Source: Neonectria sp. B-13 (Eukaryota > Ascomycota > Sordariomycetes > Hypocreales > Nectriaceae). From it: a DNA stretch of 64,000 nucleotides. Location of the stretch: NCBI GenBank assembly GCA_002682825.1, contig NOKP01000016.1:158591-222590 (forward strand). Reading direction: 5' to 3'. Under the pieces are notes generated by a model. The model was not told the DNA's origin and did no database searches. It saw nothing but the letters and a program-made list of their open reading frames with translations. Positions 1 to 12,700 of this stretch are shown piece by piece (position 1 is the stretch's first letter; the number at the start of each line of letters is the position of its first letter). A program made the translations under genes and the position numbers.

Positions 1-3000
1 GGTTTAGGAAATAGGAACATTGGGGGGGGGGGGCTTTTTTTTGTGACGCCGTTTGAAGTTTGGCATATGGGGGCGTTTGCAGTTAAGCGGGAGGTTTCAT
101 TGCGCAGCAGATGCGGTTAACCAGGTTTCCCTCTCGAAGCGATCGGCCCTTGCTCGCGTCATCTCGGCGAGATGTCATGGATGCCATGAATTCGGTGTCC
201 GGATAATTGTTGACGGGCCTCACGTTGCACCGGAACCCACAACTCCGGCGTTCCAAGCTGGAAGCCCTTGGAGCCCTGCAAATTGACCCTCGCAAACTGT
301 GATCCGGCCGCCTGGGTTCTAGGGTTCTTTTTTCTTTCCAGGTCGCTCTTTTGGAGTTTTGCCCACCTTTCCCCTTCCCTTTCCCTTTTCCCACCTGTCA
401 ATGTCAATGCCAATGATCATTGCCCGTCCATGCACACCCCCCACCCCCTCCTTTATGCCCCCCCAAGACGCTGGAGACGTTTCCCGAGCAGACGGTTTGG
501 CATTGTCACCTTGACACCTGGATGACTGGCCAGGAAGCCCTTGCAGCAACCCTCTGACGCTCCGTCCGAGCCCTCAAGGGCTTCCCCGAGAGCGAACCAT
601 ACGACTCATGTTCAGGGCTGCGCTACGGGTCAGACCGTTGGGTTCAGTTCAGGGTCGGTGGTGACCTTGCCAAACGCAGCCGACATCTCTCGAACCGAGC
701 TTCGATGTCGCAAGCCGGCGGCCAACAACGGTGGGCTTTCGCCTAGCCGGGCCGACGAACTCGAGTGATCACTGATATCCCCTGGCCTCGCTCCCACCTC
801 GGTGAGCCCCCCCTTCAAGCATCGGCTTCCCCAGTGAGAACCGCCATGCAGGGTTTCGAACCGGTGAGCGGGCTCGTTGTGGGGTAGACCGTAGACGTCT
901 TCTAGACGGTGGTGGAGGTGGCAGTTAGTTATCGACTACGAACTAGGGGCCCGGCTCGCCCGCGCAGCCGGCGCTGTTGGTTGCGACGGCCCGCAGCTTT
1001 ATCCAGAGCTGACCCCTTTCAGAAGGTAGTCATTATGTGATGGGTTTTGGTCTTGCGTGCGAGAGAAGCAGCTAGGTCACAGTTGCACTCGGCACTTCCT
1101 TTGCGAATGAGCATGAGCATGAACAACGAACAGACAGAGGGCGCCGCCACAGCAACTAGGCGGCGAGCACGTCACAGCGGCCCTCCCTCCACCTCGGGAC
1201 ATCCCACGCTCACAGTGACGAAGCGTGGGGTTTCCTTATTCCTAGCCAAACACGTGGAACTGCGCTGAGGGATAATTGCAGGTTCCATCCTATCCCACGG
1301 ACCCTCGGCGAGCCATGGTTTGCATGATGACCCGGAGCGACGAAATGACGGAATCGTTTACAGATGATCATGACCACACATTGACGCCTGAGACTCGACC
1401 AGTGGTCGGCCATCAACAACAAAAAAGGGCGGAGCCATATCTTACACCCCCATCAATTCCCGTCCAGGCAGTCAGCATCATCCATGCCTTTTGACAAGAG
1501 CACACCCTCTCATAATCTTGGCCTGTTGCATGCGAGATCCGATATACCCCTCCTCGGTTGCTACCAGGCATTGGCGCTCCCGCATCACACGGCCGGGGGG
1601 GGGACGAACATGAATATCTGGGACACTGAGGCAATGAGACAACCCTCGTAGTAATTACCTGCCCCCTACGGTGCTTCGTCCCGCTGACCGACTGCTCATT
1701 TTGACCACCGACACCAGCCACCCTGGCAGCGAGAAGGTTCAGGAGAGCGTTGGCATCCCTCGCAATCAGCGTCGCGACTAAGCCTGATGTAGGGAATCTT
1801 TCCTAGATATCAAGATTCGAACATCTGATCTCCTCTGCGAGCTGTAGGGTATGCTTGCTGGAGATTGGAGGGTTGCAGATTGGCGGCAAGCGGCGAGTCC
1901 CTACCAGCGGCAGCATGAGGCATCTGGGTTTCCAGTGGCGGTAACTAAAGAAACCGGGGTGCGAAGCTGCTGGGACGACACATGGCAATGCTCAAGCATG
2001 CGTCGAACGCTATCAGCTGTATCAGCTGTATCAGCTGCATCAGCTGAGGGGCGTGGCGACAGGGCGGACGGCAGACGGCCTGACCGAGTGCTCGAGCATT
2101 CTATTATGAATGGGAAAAAGGTTCCTCTGAACGATAAGAGCGGGGGATAAAAATTGTGTAGGGCTGTTTTTCTGTCTCACAGCCTACAGGGCGGCTCTCC
2201 TTACAGAGTGGATGCTCCCATGGAGATGCAGCAGGGGACCATCAGGTGATTTGACCGGGTCGCTGGTTTTTAGCAGCCTATGGCGACAAGCTGAGCTCAA
2301 AATCCCTTTTTTTGCTATCTTGGGGCTGCGGCCTGTCCCGACGGCCTGAAAGGAGAGGAAGGGAGGGTGAGATATACTGATAGCGCGGCTGCTGATAGCA
2401 GAGAGGTAGTGAACGCAGACGAACAAAGCATCTCCGGATTACATGTTGTTTCTTATCAGCACCCAAGACGAGGCTGAAGGGGGGGGGGGGAGATGGAGGG
2501 TGGGAAGGAAAGATTCCTAACTGGGCAAGGCTGTCGATTGCGATGCGATGCAACCAAACCAGAGATGAGAGAATGAGACGTCGGAGTCCGGACCCCCATG
2601 CCTCGCTCTCTCCAGCTTCCATTACGCCATCTCCCACCCGCAGACATACAGTCACACACTCACACACTCACATTAAACCCCACGTTGGAAATGGCCCTTG
2701 GCGGGGATTACCTCATACGTTTGTTTCCCTCCATCTGGCTCGCGCACGCAATCGCACATCGCACATCGCAATCGCAAACCGCTGACTGACGAGCGAGTAT
2801 AAGCTAAGCCCAAGCTAACCGGTGGCTGCATGGCGCGGAACGGGTCGACGGACTGCAGTAATACTCCGATGTTCCGGCGCGCACGTGCAATGGTGAAGGC
2901 TTTATCTCAGTTCTGTCCACGAACCAACCACTCTGCTGACTAACTTACTCGTGCCGCTGTTGTGGTTGCAGCCGTTGGGCTCCTAGCCGCCTTTCGCAAG

Positions 3001-6000
3001 CCAACCCTTCTTCTGGCGAGCAGGTCAAACCTACCTATGAGGATCAGACAAGCGTTGTTGTCTCTCTTCTCGCCGTTCGTCCGTCAGCCTTTGTGAGGCC
3101 CCCTAACTAGACCTCATCCATGGCGTCAAAGGACCAAGGGGCTTTTTGGGTTGCTTGCGGCCAGCCACCAAAGGAAGAGGAGTAGGCCGCAGAAGCTAAG
3201 TCCGACTCCAAAGGACGGCCCGGCTCAAGGCGATAGGCGGGCTCGGTATCGTCGTCGACCGCCTCCGTCCGTTGGACCCGTTCGCATACCTATTCCTCGG
3301 GGTTATCGAGGTCTGTTCGCAACTACCTGCAACTAGATAACGTAGTACGGTGTAATTCCCAAGTAAAAGGCCATCTCGAACAACGTCAGCGGACGAAGGG
3401 TCGGCGTTCCTGGCGCGGCAGGCAGCGGATGGCAGCAGACCCATCCAAGCCAAACCGCAAAGGGACGTGGGAAAAGAGACAACGGCCGTAGAGAGCAGGG
3501 CAGATTCTTGGAAGGAAGACAGAAAAAGCAAAGAAAATGACAAAATACAACGGCGGAATTCCATGTCATGTCTCGTCTCGCAAGCGTGCAAGCCACGACG
3601 GGGAAGTGGGCGGGCACGATGCAGTAGCGCGGGCGAGAAAAAGCGGCAGGGGGGACGAGATGGGTCAACGCAACGTGGGGAATGTCAGTCTCGAGACTGG
3701 GAGTGAGAGGGACAGAGTCTAACTTGGAAGAGGAACAACAAGCGCGGGCTGGCCGTGGGATCGCGAAATGGAGCTTAGTGTACGCGCGGTAGTCGATGGG
3801 AAAAGACACCCGGGTCATGCCATGGTGTGTTCAGAGTGCGAATACACACACTACAGTATTTACCGGTACATAGTACGACGTGCACGACGTCCGAGCTGTT
3901 GCTGCTGTAACTCCTCCTGCATGGCGGATGGAGACTCGAGGGCTATTTCCAGAGCCGAAACAGATCCAGACACAGACCACCCTCGAGTCCCGGGCAGTCT
4001 CAGGTACGAGGCGAGGTGCTCGTTTACATGGAATTGTAAAACCTGCATCTGCATCCGCATCTGCAGCGAAACAATCGTCAATGTACTGTAAATCCTCCGC
4101 CTCAGCCTCCGCCTCAGCCCCCGAATCCACCCTCCGCCGGGAGAGCAACAGCTAGTACTGCTGCACCAACGCCCACATCATGACAACCCACGATGGAGCC
4201 CAAAACAAAAATAAGATTCCTACCTGAAGCAGTTGCACCATTGCTGCTAGTCAATCTAAACAGAAGGAAAGAGTCCGCTCTATTCGCACACTACTCGTCC
4301 CTGTCTGGCAGGCAAGAAACCCCGCCAGCCAACCAACAGGGGGCCCCTTCTGCCGCCACGGCGATAGCAATCCGCTGGCGTAGCGTAGCAGCAAGTCGGT
4401 CCCGCGATCGCCAGCAGCTTTTCCCGTTTCTGCAGCGGGCTGAAAGAAATCCAATGTCCCCAACAGCGCCTCGGCGACATCAGATCAGATAAAAACCACT
4501 ACTCGCCGCCAGGAGCGGGAGCGCGTCTCGGGCCGAGCGTCTGTCTACTCGCCCAGACCAGCCGACTTCGTGAACCCGCACAAGTTTATGTACTACGAGG
4601 CGGTAGCGGCGCGGTTTGCATCGCGAGCGGCGCTCTCACGGGACTGACTACTTCCTTCACCTACTGAACGCAACCTGGATGGCCTGCAAGGGGGGTGTGT
4701 TTTCTCATCGCCATCTGTTGTCTCTCTCGGCCTTCACCGCGAATACTGCGGGTCGCGATGCACGTGGGCAAAACTGCAGATTGGCGTCAAGGTTCAAAGT
4801 GGAAGAAACTAAACGGTTACAATTGTTAATCATTTGTAATTTTCCTGCGCCGAACAGTATGCATGTAGAGCTGCCATGCCTATGGTTTCCAGTAGATGGT
4901 GTGTAAACAACAAAGACGAAAAAAAAAAGACAACATGGTTTAAACACGAAATGACCCAAACCCCGTCCTCGTCCCATCCATCCCAGTATGTAGCCATGAT
5001 GTGTGGCAATAACGAACAACGCCATCCATGCCAGAGTACAGAGATGGGAAAGACAACAACAAAAAGAGAAAATAATCCGAACAATATCCCAAGCCGTCAA
5101 TGAGTGCCCTTGATCCCAAATGCCCATTTCCAAGTCCATGCACCAAGAAACGTAAGAAAATAAATACACGCGCCAGAGTCCCCGTACCAGTACCGTTCTG
5201 TCTCATTCCCCCACGTCCTGTTGCTTGATCTGGGGCTGGTCCATCTGTCATCTGGCCAAACCGGGACACGCCATGCCCTGTGGGCCACTGCCCACGGCGG
5301 CCGTCATCCCACTTCCCGAGAGCCTCTTTGCCATCGGGGGCTGGTGTGGCGCCCGATGCCGGCCCATGAGATGCCAGATGGGGTTGTTGAGTGAGGGTGT
5401 CATGGGCACTGCATTTGAGGCTTGAGATCGGTCCCTGGTGCACAGTGGGTTGCTGTGCCCCCAGTCCGCTCTAAGCCAAAGCCCAACGCCCATGACTCTC
5501 AACCCCCGTCAACGCCACAGTTAGTCAACGCCCGACTCTCCACAAGCCTCCCTCTGTCAAGACGTTGATGAGGGAAGAGAGAGAAGCCACGGTGCGTAAG
5601 GGCAGGTTTGCACCCAGAGCCCAAAAGTTCTTATCCGTTCCAAACCCGGCCAAAAGCAAAAAAAAAAACCCCCGAAAATTGCTCCCCACGCGCCTTCCTT
5701 CAATGCCCCAGAATTTGTGGTGTGTCCCCTTTTTCTTTCTTTTTTTCTTTCTTCTTTTCGGTTTCGGGGGTAGTGTCCGTTATCGAAATGTAGGTAATAG
5801 TCCGTCTTGTGTCCGTCGCAAATCCCACCCTCCATTCCACCGGCCCAAGTGTGGGGTCAAACAGTGAGAAGACCATCCTTGCACAAGCTGGCGTCGCTGA
5901 ATGAGGGTGTGCAAGGTGGAGAGTGGGAAGGAAGATTTCGTCGTTTGTCTCAGTTTTCAAATCGCCCGGGTGGGTGGATTTGTTCTTTTCATGTTCCGGT

Positions 6001-6288
6001 CGGAGTGGGGGCCGCATCGGAAAGAGTCTTTGCCGCATCGCTGGGTATTAGATCGCAGGTTGGGCGGCGGCGGGATATCGGGAGTCGAGAGGATGCCAAC
6101 CTGCGAGCGGAAGGGCTTTCTCATTGCGCTGAGAGCTGGGGAGTATACGACATGCGTGCTGCTTCGGGGCGCTGGATGAGCTTGGCCCATGGGTGATTGC
6201 TTGGCTGCTGGCGTTCGCGGCAAGCGGCTGAGTGACTAGTCAGTATGATGCGTCGCTGACATCCGGCGGCGGGTTAAGCCCTGAAAAG
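1..6288. other. Gene-poor left flank
   Basis: I see no supportable gene here. Open frames on both strands are short, overlap each other in several frames and have no recognisable domain or credible splice partners. The stretch holds a G-run near 21-33, pyrimidine-rich tracts around 5730-5765, and a four-copy 9-bp repeat at 2012-2046. It may be intergenic or regulatory DNA, or hold non-coding transcripts that cannot be recognised by eye. Confidence 0.5.
2012..2046. repeat. 9-bp tandem repeat, four CAGCTG boxes
   Basis: The unit ATCAGCTGT is repeated four times with the last copies slightly changed. Every unit contains the palindrome CAGCTG, an E-box core, so four E-boxes lie at exact 9-bp spacing. 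Function unknown. Confidence 0.8.
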
Positions 6289-6640
6289 TTAAGACATACC
6301 ACAGATATCATCACCCCTGAGATAAGATGTTAGCATCGAGTCATACAGGCAAATTGGATTGTGATTCGATTGTGGGTGAGGATGGGGATGGGGATGGGAT
6401 GGAATTCTGACTCACCAGTATTGTTTGCTCACGATGGTGGGGGGGCACCTTCGCTCAGTCTCAATGTACTTGGGGCACCAAGACTCTACCAGGTGGTAGT
6501 GGTGCTGGCAGCTGAGCTCCTTCTATATGACGGCCGGGGTGTTAGTCACGGTACTGGGTTTCCGAGGATGTCTTTGAGTCCGAAGGCGATGGGGATGGCT
6601 CCAATGAGGTGATCCAACTTACATAGATGTAGTTGCACAT
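6289..6640 (-). CDS. Small conserved fungal Cys-rich protein, three exons (50 aa)
   Basis: Exons are 6640-6623, 6522-6416 and 6316-6289; the introns (100 and 99 bp) start with GTAAGT and GTGAGT and end in ATAG and CTCAG, the second after a GCTAACA branch site. The joined frame is exactly 51 codons with stop. It begins MCNYIY, continues through SCQHHYHLVESWCPKYIE and RCPPTIV, and ends DDICGMS. From memory, this spacing (MCNYxY, Cys-His pair, WC, CPP, final CG) matches very short fungal proteins of unknown function. The conserved Cys/His could bind a metal, but that is inference. No signal peptide is visible, so it is probably intracellular. A TATATAT box lies about 100 bp upstream (6741-6747). 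No single exon is long enough for simple ORF calling to find it. The family match by memory is the weakest part; the splicing logic is strong. Confidence 0.75.
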
Positions 6641-6740
6641 GGTGGAAGTCGGAGGGGTTGGGTCGAGGTAGGAGTCGAGGTAGTTGTATGACAGATGTAG
6701 GACGTGAAGTAGACGAGACGTGGAGGGTGGGTGGTTGTAG

Positions 6741-6747
6741 ATATATA
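6741..6747 (-). promoter_or_regulatory. TATA-like box of the small Cys-rich gene
   Basis: On the minus strand the sequence reads TATATAT, about 100 bp before the ATG at 6640, followed by a C/T-rich leader. This is a usual arrangement for a TATA-type fungal promoter. A second TATA-like site (7010-7016) lies further upstream. Confidence 0.45.
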
Positions 6748-9700
6748 GAGGTCCAAAGCGAGGAGAGAAAAATGTTGTCAAGCGGGAGGAGTAGGTGTAG
6801 ATGGAGTGAGCGTCAAAGCAGGAGATCTTGTCAGAACCACAGCAACGGCAACGGGAACGGCAACACGGTGTTAACGTCGGCAGGGCCGGGGAGGTCGAAG
6901 CGTATTTGAAAAGAGAGCAAGAGGCGAATACAGAGCAATGGTAGTCGTTGAATCCCAAGAGACGGGTGTGAGAGGGGCCGCAGCGTGCTTTTGCCCGGGC
7001 CCCAGGTTGTTTATAATAAGGTCCAAAGGCGTCGAAGAGCGGCGAGGCCCCTCGCACGCCCTCGCACGACCCCTGTCGACAGTCCACTCTGCCAGACTTT
7101 CTCTCAGGGCCCGACCAGGGCCTAAAGCGCAGAGGGCGATACAGGCAGTCAGGACGGGTATGGACGTGCGTGTGCCAGACGCCCCGGCGGCGGCGTTGAA
7201 CGGGGACCGACAGGGGGGGCGTGTTCAACTAGGCGTATCCAGAAGGTTGCGTGCGAAAAGGTGTGTCCATTCGACCAAAAAGGCGTGTCGAAACTTTTGC
7301 GACGGCGAGCGAGGCCAGAGGGACAGGGGTCCGGGGTTGAGACCTGGGGCGTGCAACCCGGTACAACAATAGGTACGACAATACAAGAATACAGAGTACA
7401 AGAATGCGGCAGTGGCATGCAGCTGGCCGAGTATGCAACTTGGCCGAAACCACCCGCTGCTTGCTTGCAATTTGGCCTAAGACGACCCAAGACTGCCCCC
7501 AACCCCCAGCGACCACGCTTGGAGGACACAGGCCATTCTACGAGCCTCGCAACCTTCGGCGTCGGCGAAGAAAGGGACGGAGCAGCATCGATCATTGGGC
7601 CCAGTCGGGAAGAATGGAAAATGGATATTACAAGAAAAATTCCTCACAGTGACGAAGGTCTGGTTATCGCTACGTCCATGACTCGCCCTTGGCCTTTGGC
7701 CCAGGCCAGAACCAGACCATTCCGTCCGCCCGACCACTTCGGCCCTTATTTGATATTGAGGATGCAACCGATGAGACTTCGGCGGGAATTCAGATGACTT
7801 TTTCTTACCCAAAGGCACCGAGGCAGAAAGAATGGCGCCCGAGGTCCAGCCTTTCACACACATTTGCAGCACAAACCAAACCCGTCACGGCAGCCACAAA
7901 CGAGTTGGGTGAAGGGATGGCAGAGGAAATGGATGGGTAGCGTAGCGTTGCGTTCCCGCTACGGGCCGTGACAGTTCAATGACGGGCCTTCTCCCTTCTG
8001 ACGGACGGGAAGTTGTCACTTTGTGGTGTGCCACGGCTCGCATTGGCGTCTGTTTCCTAGCTCAGCGGCAAGTGACAGTGACGAAATGATGGAGACCCCC
8101 AGTGTATCAAGTACTGCACACAAGTCCAGAGGTCTGAGGCAGGTCTTGCTTTTTGGTCTGGCTGCCTGCCTTGTCACAGTCACAGTCACTGGCGGAGACT
8201 CGGTCCTGACCCTGACCTTAACCTTGACCATGAATCCGGGCTTTCATCCCACCTCGCAACGGCGCTGGGCTCTCCGTTTCTCACAGTGATAATTGCTAGT
8301 CCATCGGTGAGAACCTTGACGGCCCTCGCTTCACCATCCCCACCATCGGCATTCGGGGATCCGTCATCTAAGTAAGTACCAGGTAGTACTCATCAGCACG
8401 TCACCACGGTGCACTCACCACAAGCGCATCACCACAGAGCACAACACCACCTCCCCAGAAGCCACCGCCATCTCCCAATGGCTCCTCAATCCGAGTCACC
8501 CTCTAGTCCTCGACTCCCTTGGTGATTGGGGGTCACCAGCATCACCCGACTGACGGGCCGTCGGGCACGTGGAACCGCAGGATGAGTCTCTGGTTTGCCG
8601 AGCCCCTCTTTGGATCGACATGTCAGGCTTCCCAGAACGGGGTACAACCACCATCCACCATCCAGAGACTACACAACGCAATTTTCCCCCTTCACCCAGA
8701 GCCATGGCACGCCCGGGGCGCATGGGATTGACGTTGGATTGCCCTGAGGCCTGGCCTGGGGGAGATCCTCCTGAGCATCCCCTCTCCGGTCGAGTCCAGC
8801 ATCCATATCCGGGACCTCGGCCGTGGTTCATCAAATGCCCGGCGCCTTTTTGCCTGACTCCGAGCTCCTGGCTTGGCGAAATCATTTCCCCATTGTCGAT
8901 GACTCTGGGTAGATGGATGCCCGGTTTCTCGTCGCACAGCACCCAGCACGCCAGACGCATGACAAATTTCTGCTCTGTGGCCTGGCGTCCGTCCCCGGAC
9001 TTCCTTCAACAAACGGAGATAGCCGCCGCTTGGCCCTCTTGCTACTGTGTAATAGAAAGGGACGAAAGGCCTGACGTAGCCTACGTGATGGGCCTCTGCT
9101 CCTCCTGCATCAATGCATTGCGGCGCATGGCTATGCAAGCAATCCAGAGGCAGAGGCAAAGGGCTCTCGGATCCCTCTCTGCCCTCGGCCTGCAGCCTAA
9201 CTAGATATGTGCAATAAACGCGCACATCCCGTTGGAGCGGCCGTATTATGTGTCCAGTGGAGTCCCGTATCTGCCGTTACTTCAGCCTGGCCACCCCCAT
9301 CACCGCCGGGTTGGACCTGACCTGGGGACAGCCACAGATGCGTCTGACCCACTGCACGCCGTGGACGGCCCCGGGATCAGTCGAGTTGGCGACTGGAGAC
9401 AATTCCGTTCCAGACGCTGAGAGGTGAGAGCCTGAGGCCCCAGGTCTGCCCTGCACAGAGCTGGGATTCGTATCCATGGCTGTGGCCGCTGCACCAGTGA
9501 CGCCATCTCGCAATCTGCCCGGGCCCAGCCAGTCTCCGGGGGGCCAAGTACCGTTAGCAATAGGAATCGGCGGAGGGAGCCTGTTACGGTCCGTCCGACT
9601 CTGTCTACTTTGCTGCTGTATTCGTACAATTACAGAGCAAAAAACAGAACAGAAATTGGGCTAGGTCGGTCAGGCAGATGCATCATTGACTCCGCAGCCC

Positions 9701-12700
9701 ATCACCCCATCCACACGAGCTGGCAGGACCATCGAGAAAACCACGGCGCCCAGCTCCACTGCACACGTGGGTGAAACTGCCGACGGCTCTCAGCGAGTTT
9801 GGTCACTTGCCAGGCTGACGCTTAGCCCGGCCTTAGTGTAGCATAGAGAGGTCCGTATGTACGAATACTGGAGACCAGCCCGGAGCGCAGCCAAAGACAG
9901 CCCCTGGTCGGCGATGACCTGTCCGTCATCATCAGTGCTTTCGCTGCTGTTTGCTCCCGGCCTCATGGCTGGCTGGCTGTTCCAATAGCCCGCCCGCTGG
10001 ACGGGTTTTTGGGTTAAACGCCATGAACTGAATGGACGAGAGCAAACACTTCAATGGGGCCGTTATCCGCATCGGTGGGCAGCGGGCACGCAAGCTGCAC
10101 CTCGGACGCTCACCCGCAGGTCACGCACGCGGAATGGGCTCGAATCACTGGCCAGCAAGAACCGGACGGAGCACAACTCTCTTTACTGGAGAGAGAAAGA
10201 GTGTCCCCATTTTCGATTTCAGCCGTTACAGCCACGTCGCTTTCCCAATGCAGGAACCGGTGAAGATGCATCGACAAGGCCAACGACTTTGACCCGGGTC
10301 CTCTGCGGGTCTTTGCTGGGCCAGGATGCGCTGTTCCACCAATGAGTGGCCCCGACATACATCCATCTTTTCAGTGCAGCCATTTCACATATTTACGTTT
10401 GCCGGGTCCTCCCCGTTGCTGCGATATTCATTCACTGGCCCATTAGTCTAGTCCACCAGTCACCAGTCAACTGTCAACTGTCAACCGTCAACCTACCAAA
10501 CTAAGGTACGTAAACCACTACGACATCGTTGATTTCATCCCCGGCCCCCGTCCGCCGCCACCGGACAGCCCCAGGGAGCATCAGAATCCATCATTCACCA
10601 GAGTCCCAGGGCCCCAGCGAGAGGAAGCACCGAAGCAGAGGCTAGAAAGAAGCTAGAGGCTTGACCCGCCGCCGAGGGCGTGTTCTGGAATAATTTCCGC
10701 CTCCACCCCATCCCCACACTCGCTTTGCGCCGCCGCCATCGCACCCCTACCACACCGCTACCCAATCAGCCCTGCAAACCCCGAAGGCCACTGGCTCAGA
10801 GGCAAATTGACGTGGAAGGGGACCAAGTCCAACTGGGGACTAACTGGGGACCAACTACGGATAACTAGGGGACAGTTACCCTCTTTGCTCTTGGTGTCTT
10901 GGGGCGGGTTGTGGGATGTCATAGAGCCTACCAGCTTCGCCCGGCCGATTGGAGGGCGGGCACTCTGGAACGAGATTGGAAGCCCAATTGCCAGCTGCCA
11001 TTTTCCGCCTTCTCCAACGTTACTTAGACTACACAGTAGTCCCGGTACGGCATCTTCCTCCAGGCTCCCCGCGAGGAGCCATCGGCGCCGGCTGAGTCCT
11101 AGACGCCTAGTGTTGAGGCCAGGGAGGGAAAGGGAAGTGGTTCTGACCAGATACTGACTTGGCATTGTGTCTGTGGCGCTTTATTCGACACCTCCCTTCT
11201 GGCACTGGTCCGCAGACGCTGTCAAGGCGGTTTGAAGTACTCCTTCATCAAACACCTCTAATTATGGTGTTGGTGCCGGTGTAGCAACTCGAGACCTTGT
11301 CATTACGTCTTATCGGTGCTAACTAGCGATGGCCCCGACGAGCCCGGACCCGTGCCCGCCTGGTGGACCTTGTCTACCTTTGGTTGCCCACTTGGACACC
11401 TTGACACCTTGACAGACACCTTGATACCTTGCTTGCCCACCTTCGGAGTGTCACAGTCATCGACTCCAAGGGTTTATCAAGTGCCACCAAAGGCCCTCAA
11501 GGGTCACCTCCTATCCCAGGCCGGCACCACCCCGCTCTTGGCGCCATCGCAGCCAATCACCGGCGTCCCAGTTTCGTGTCCTGGCGTTCCCAGGACGAGG
11601 GCTCGGGCCTCGGGATGTTCTGCTTCTGGCATCATGGCCCTGGCCGATTTGCTCTTGGATCCCTTCCATTGCCTTAGGACCCTTTGCAAACGTGGTTTTC
11701 AGCCCTTGCCCTGTCGCGAAAAAGCCCTGCCGTGTCTAACTGTCTATCACCTATCAGAAACGGGGGGGCCGTTCTTCCCAGACAGGTGGTCCGTCCCTTG
11801 ACGACGGACCCAAAACGGTCGCTTCCCGCAGAGTCTGATGACTCTAGGGATCGGCATTGTGCATTGCTCCGGCCCTGCCCTTATCCGAACCTACGCCTTA
11901 CCTTGAGAGAAGGGCTTCAGGCAGAGAGAGGTCTGGGTCCCCAAGCTTCCAATTGATTGTGCAGAGCGCGCCCTGTGGAGAGCATGGCGGCATGGCGAAG
12001 TCGTAGCGGTCGGCAGGGCTTAGGGGCTTGCGGTAGCTTTGCATCCTTACTGTGAGGCTGGCAAAGAGCATGCATAGTCGCATACCACTTGTACTGCGTG
12101 CACCGCAAGCTTCGGTTTCAGCGGCCTTGGGTCGGAAATATTGATCACCCTTCGAACAAGCCGCTCAGCACTGTCTGTCAGCTTCAACTCTGAGCTGAAT
12201 CGTCGGCTTTCTCTTATTAGGTACGTAGCGGAACCGCTTGCAAGCGACGGAGTCCCAGTTGGCTGTGCACAACTCCACCGTCCCCACGGACCAGGGGGTC
12301 GTGGGAGCTCACTCATTAGAAACATTGCTTTTTGGACACCGCTTCGAAGAGTGAAGAAAATACCACGAGGAGGCCATCCCGATCCTGCTCCGCCATGGGA
12401 GATCAACACAAATGCTAGCCTCGACTTGAAGCCGCCACGACCGGGGACAAGGACATACGGGTCGGCCCTAGGGCCCCAGCCAGCCGTCGACTAAGTTTCC
12501 GACGCGGCGGGCTGGGGCGGATGGATCCAAGAGAAAACGAGACAACAAGTGAGAGAAGATGAATGGAAGGTTGGCGTAGGCGGCGATGTTGACGAGAGCC
12601 GGGGTCTGGTTTCATGAGGACGCCATTGTCGTTGTACTACCCTGTAGTGTTTGGAGGAGGCGGGATCTCCCTTTTGGAGTAAGAGAACTCCTCCATTGGA

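Noticed and set aside
845..890. tRNA-like B-box (GGTTCGAAACC on the minus strand)
   Set aside because: The flanking bases do not pair into a five-base T-stem and no acceptor or anticodon arm could be drawn. No tRNA was found by eye anywhere in the window.
8569..9204. Plus-strand 211-codon frame
   Set aside because: Its apparent start is GTG, a comparable frame exists on the other strand, and nothing resembles a known protein.
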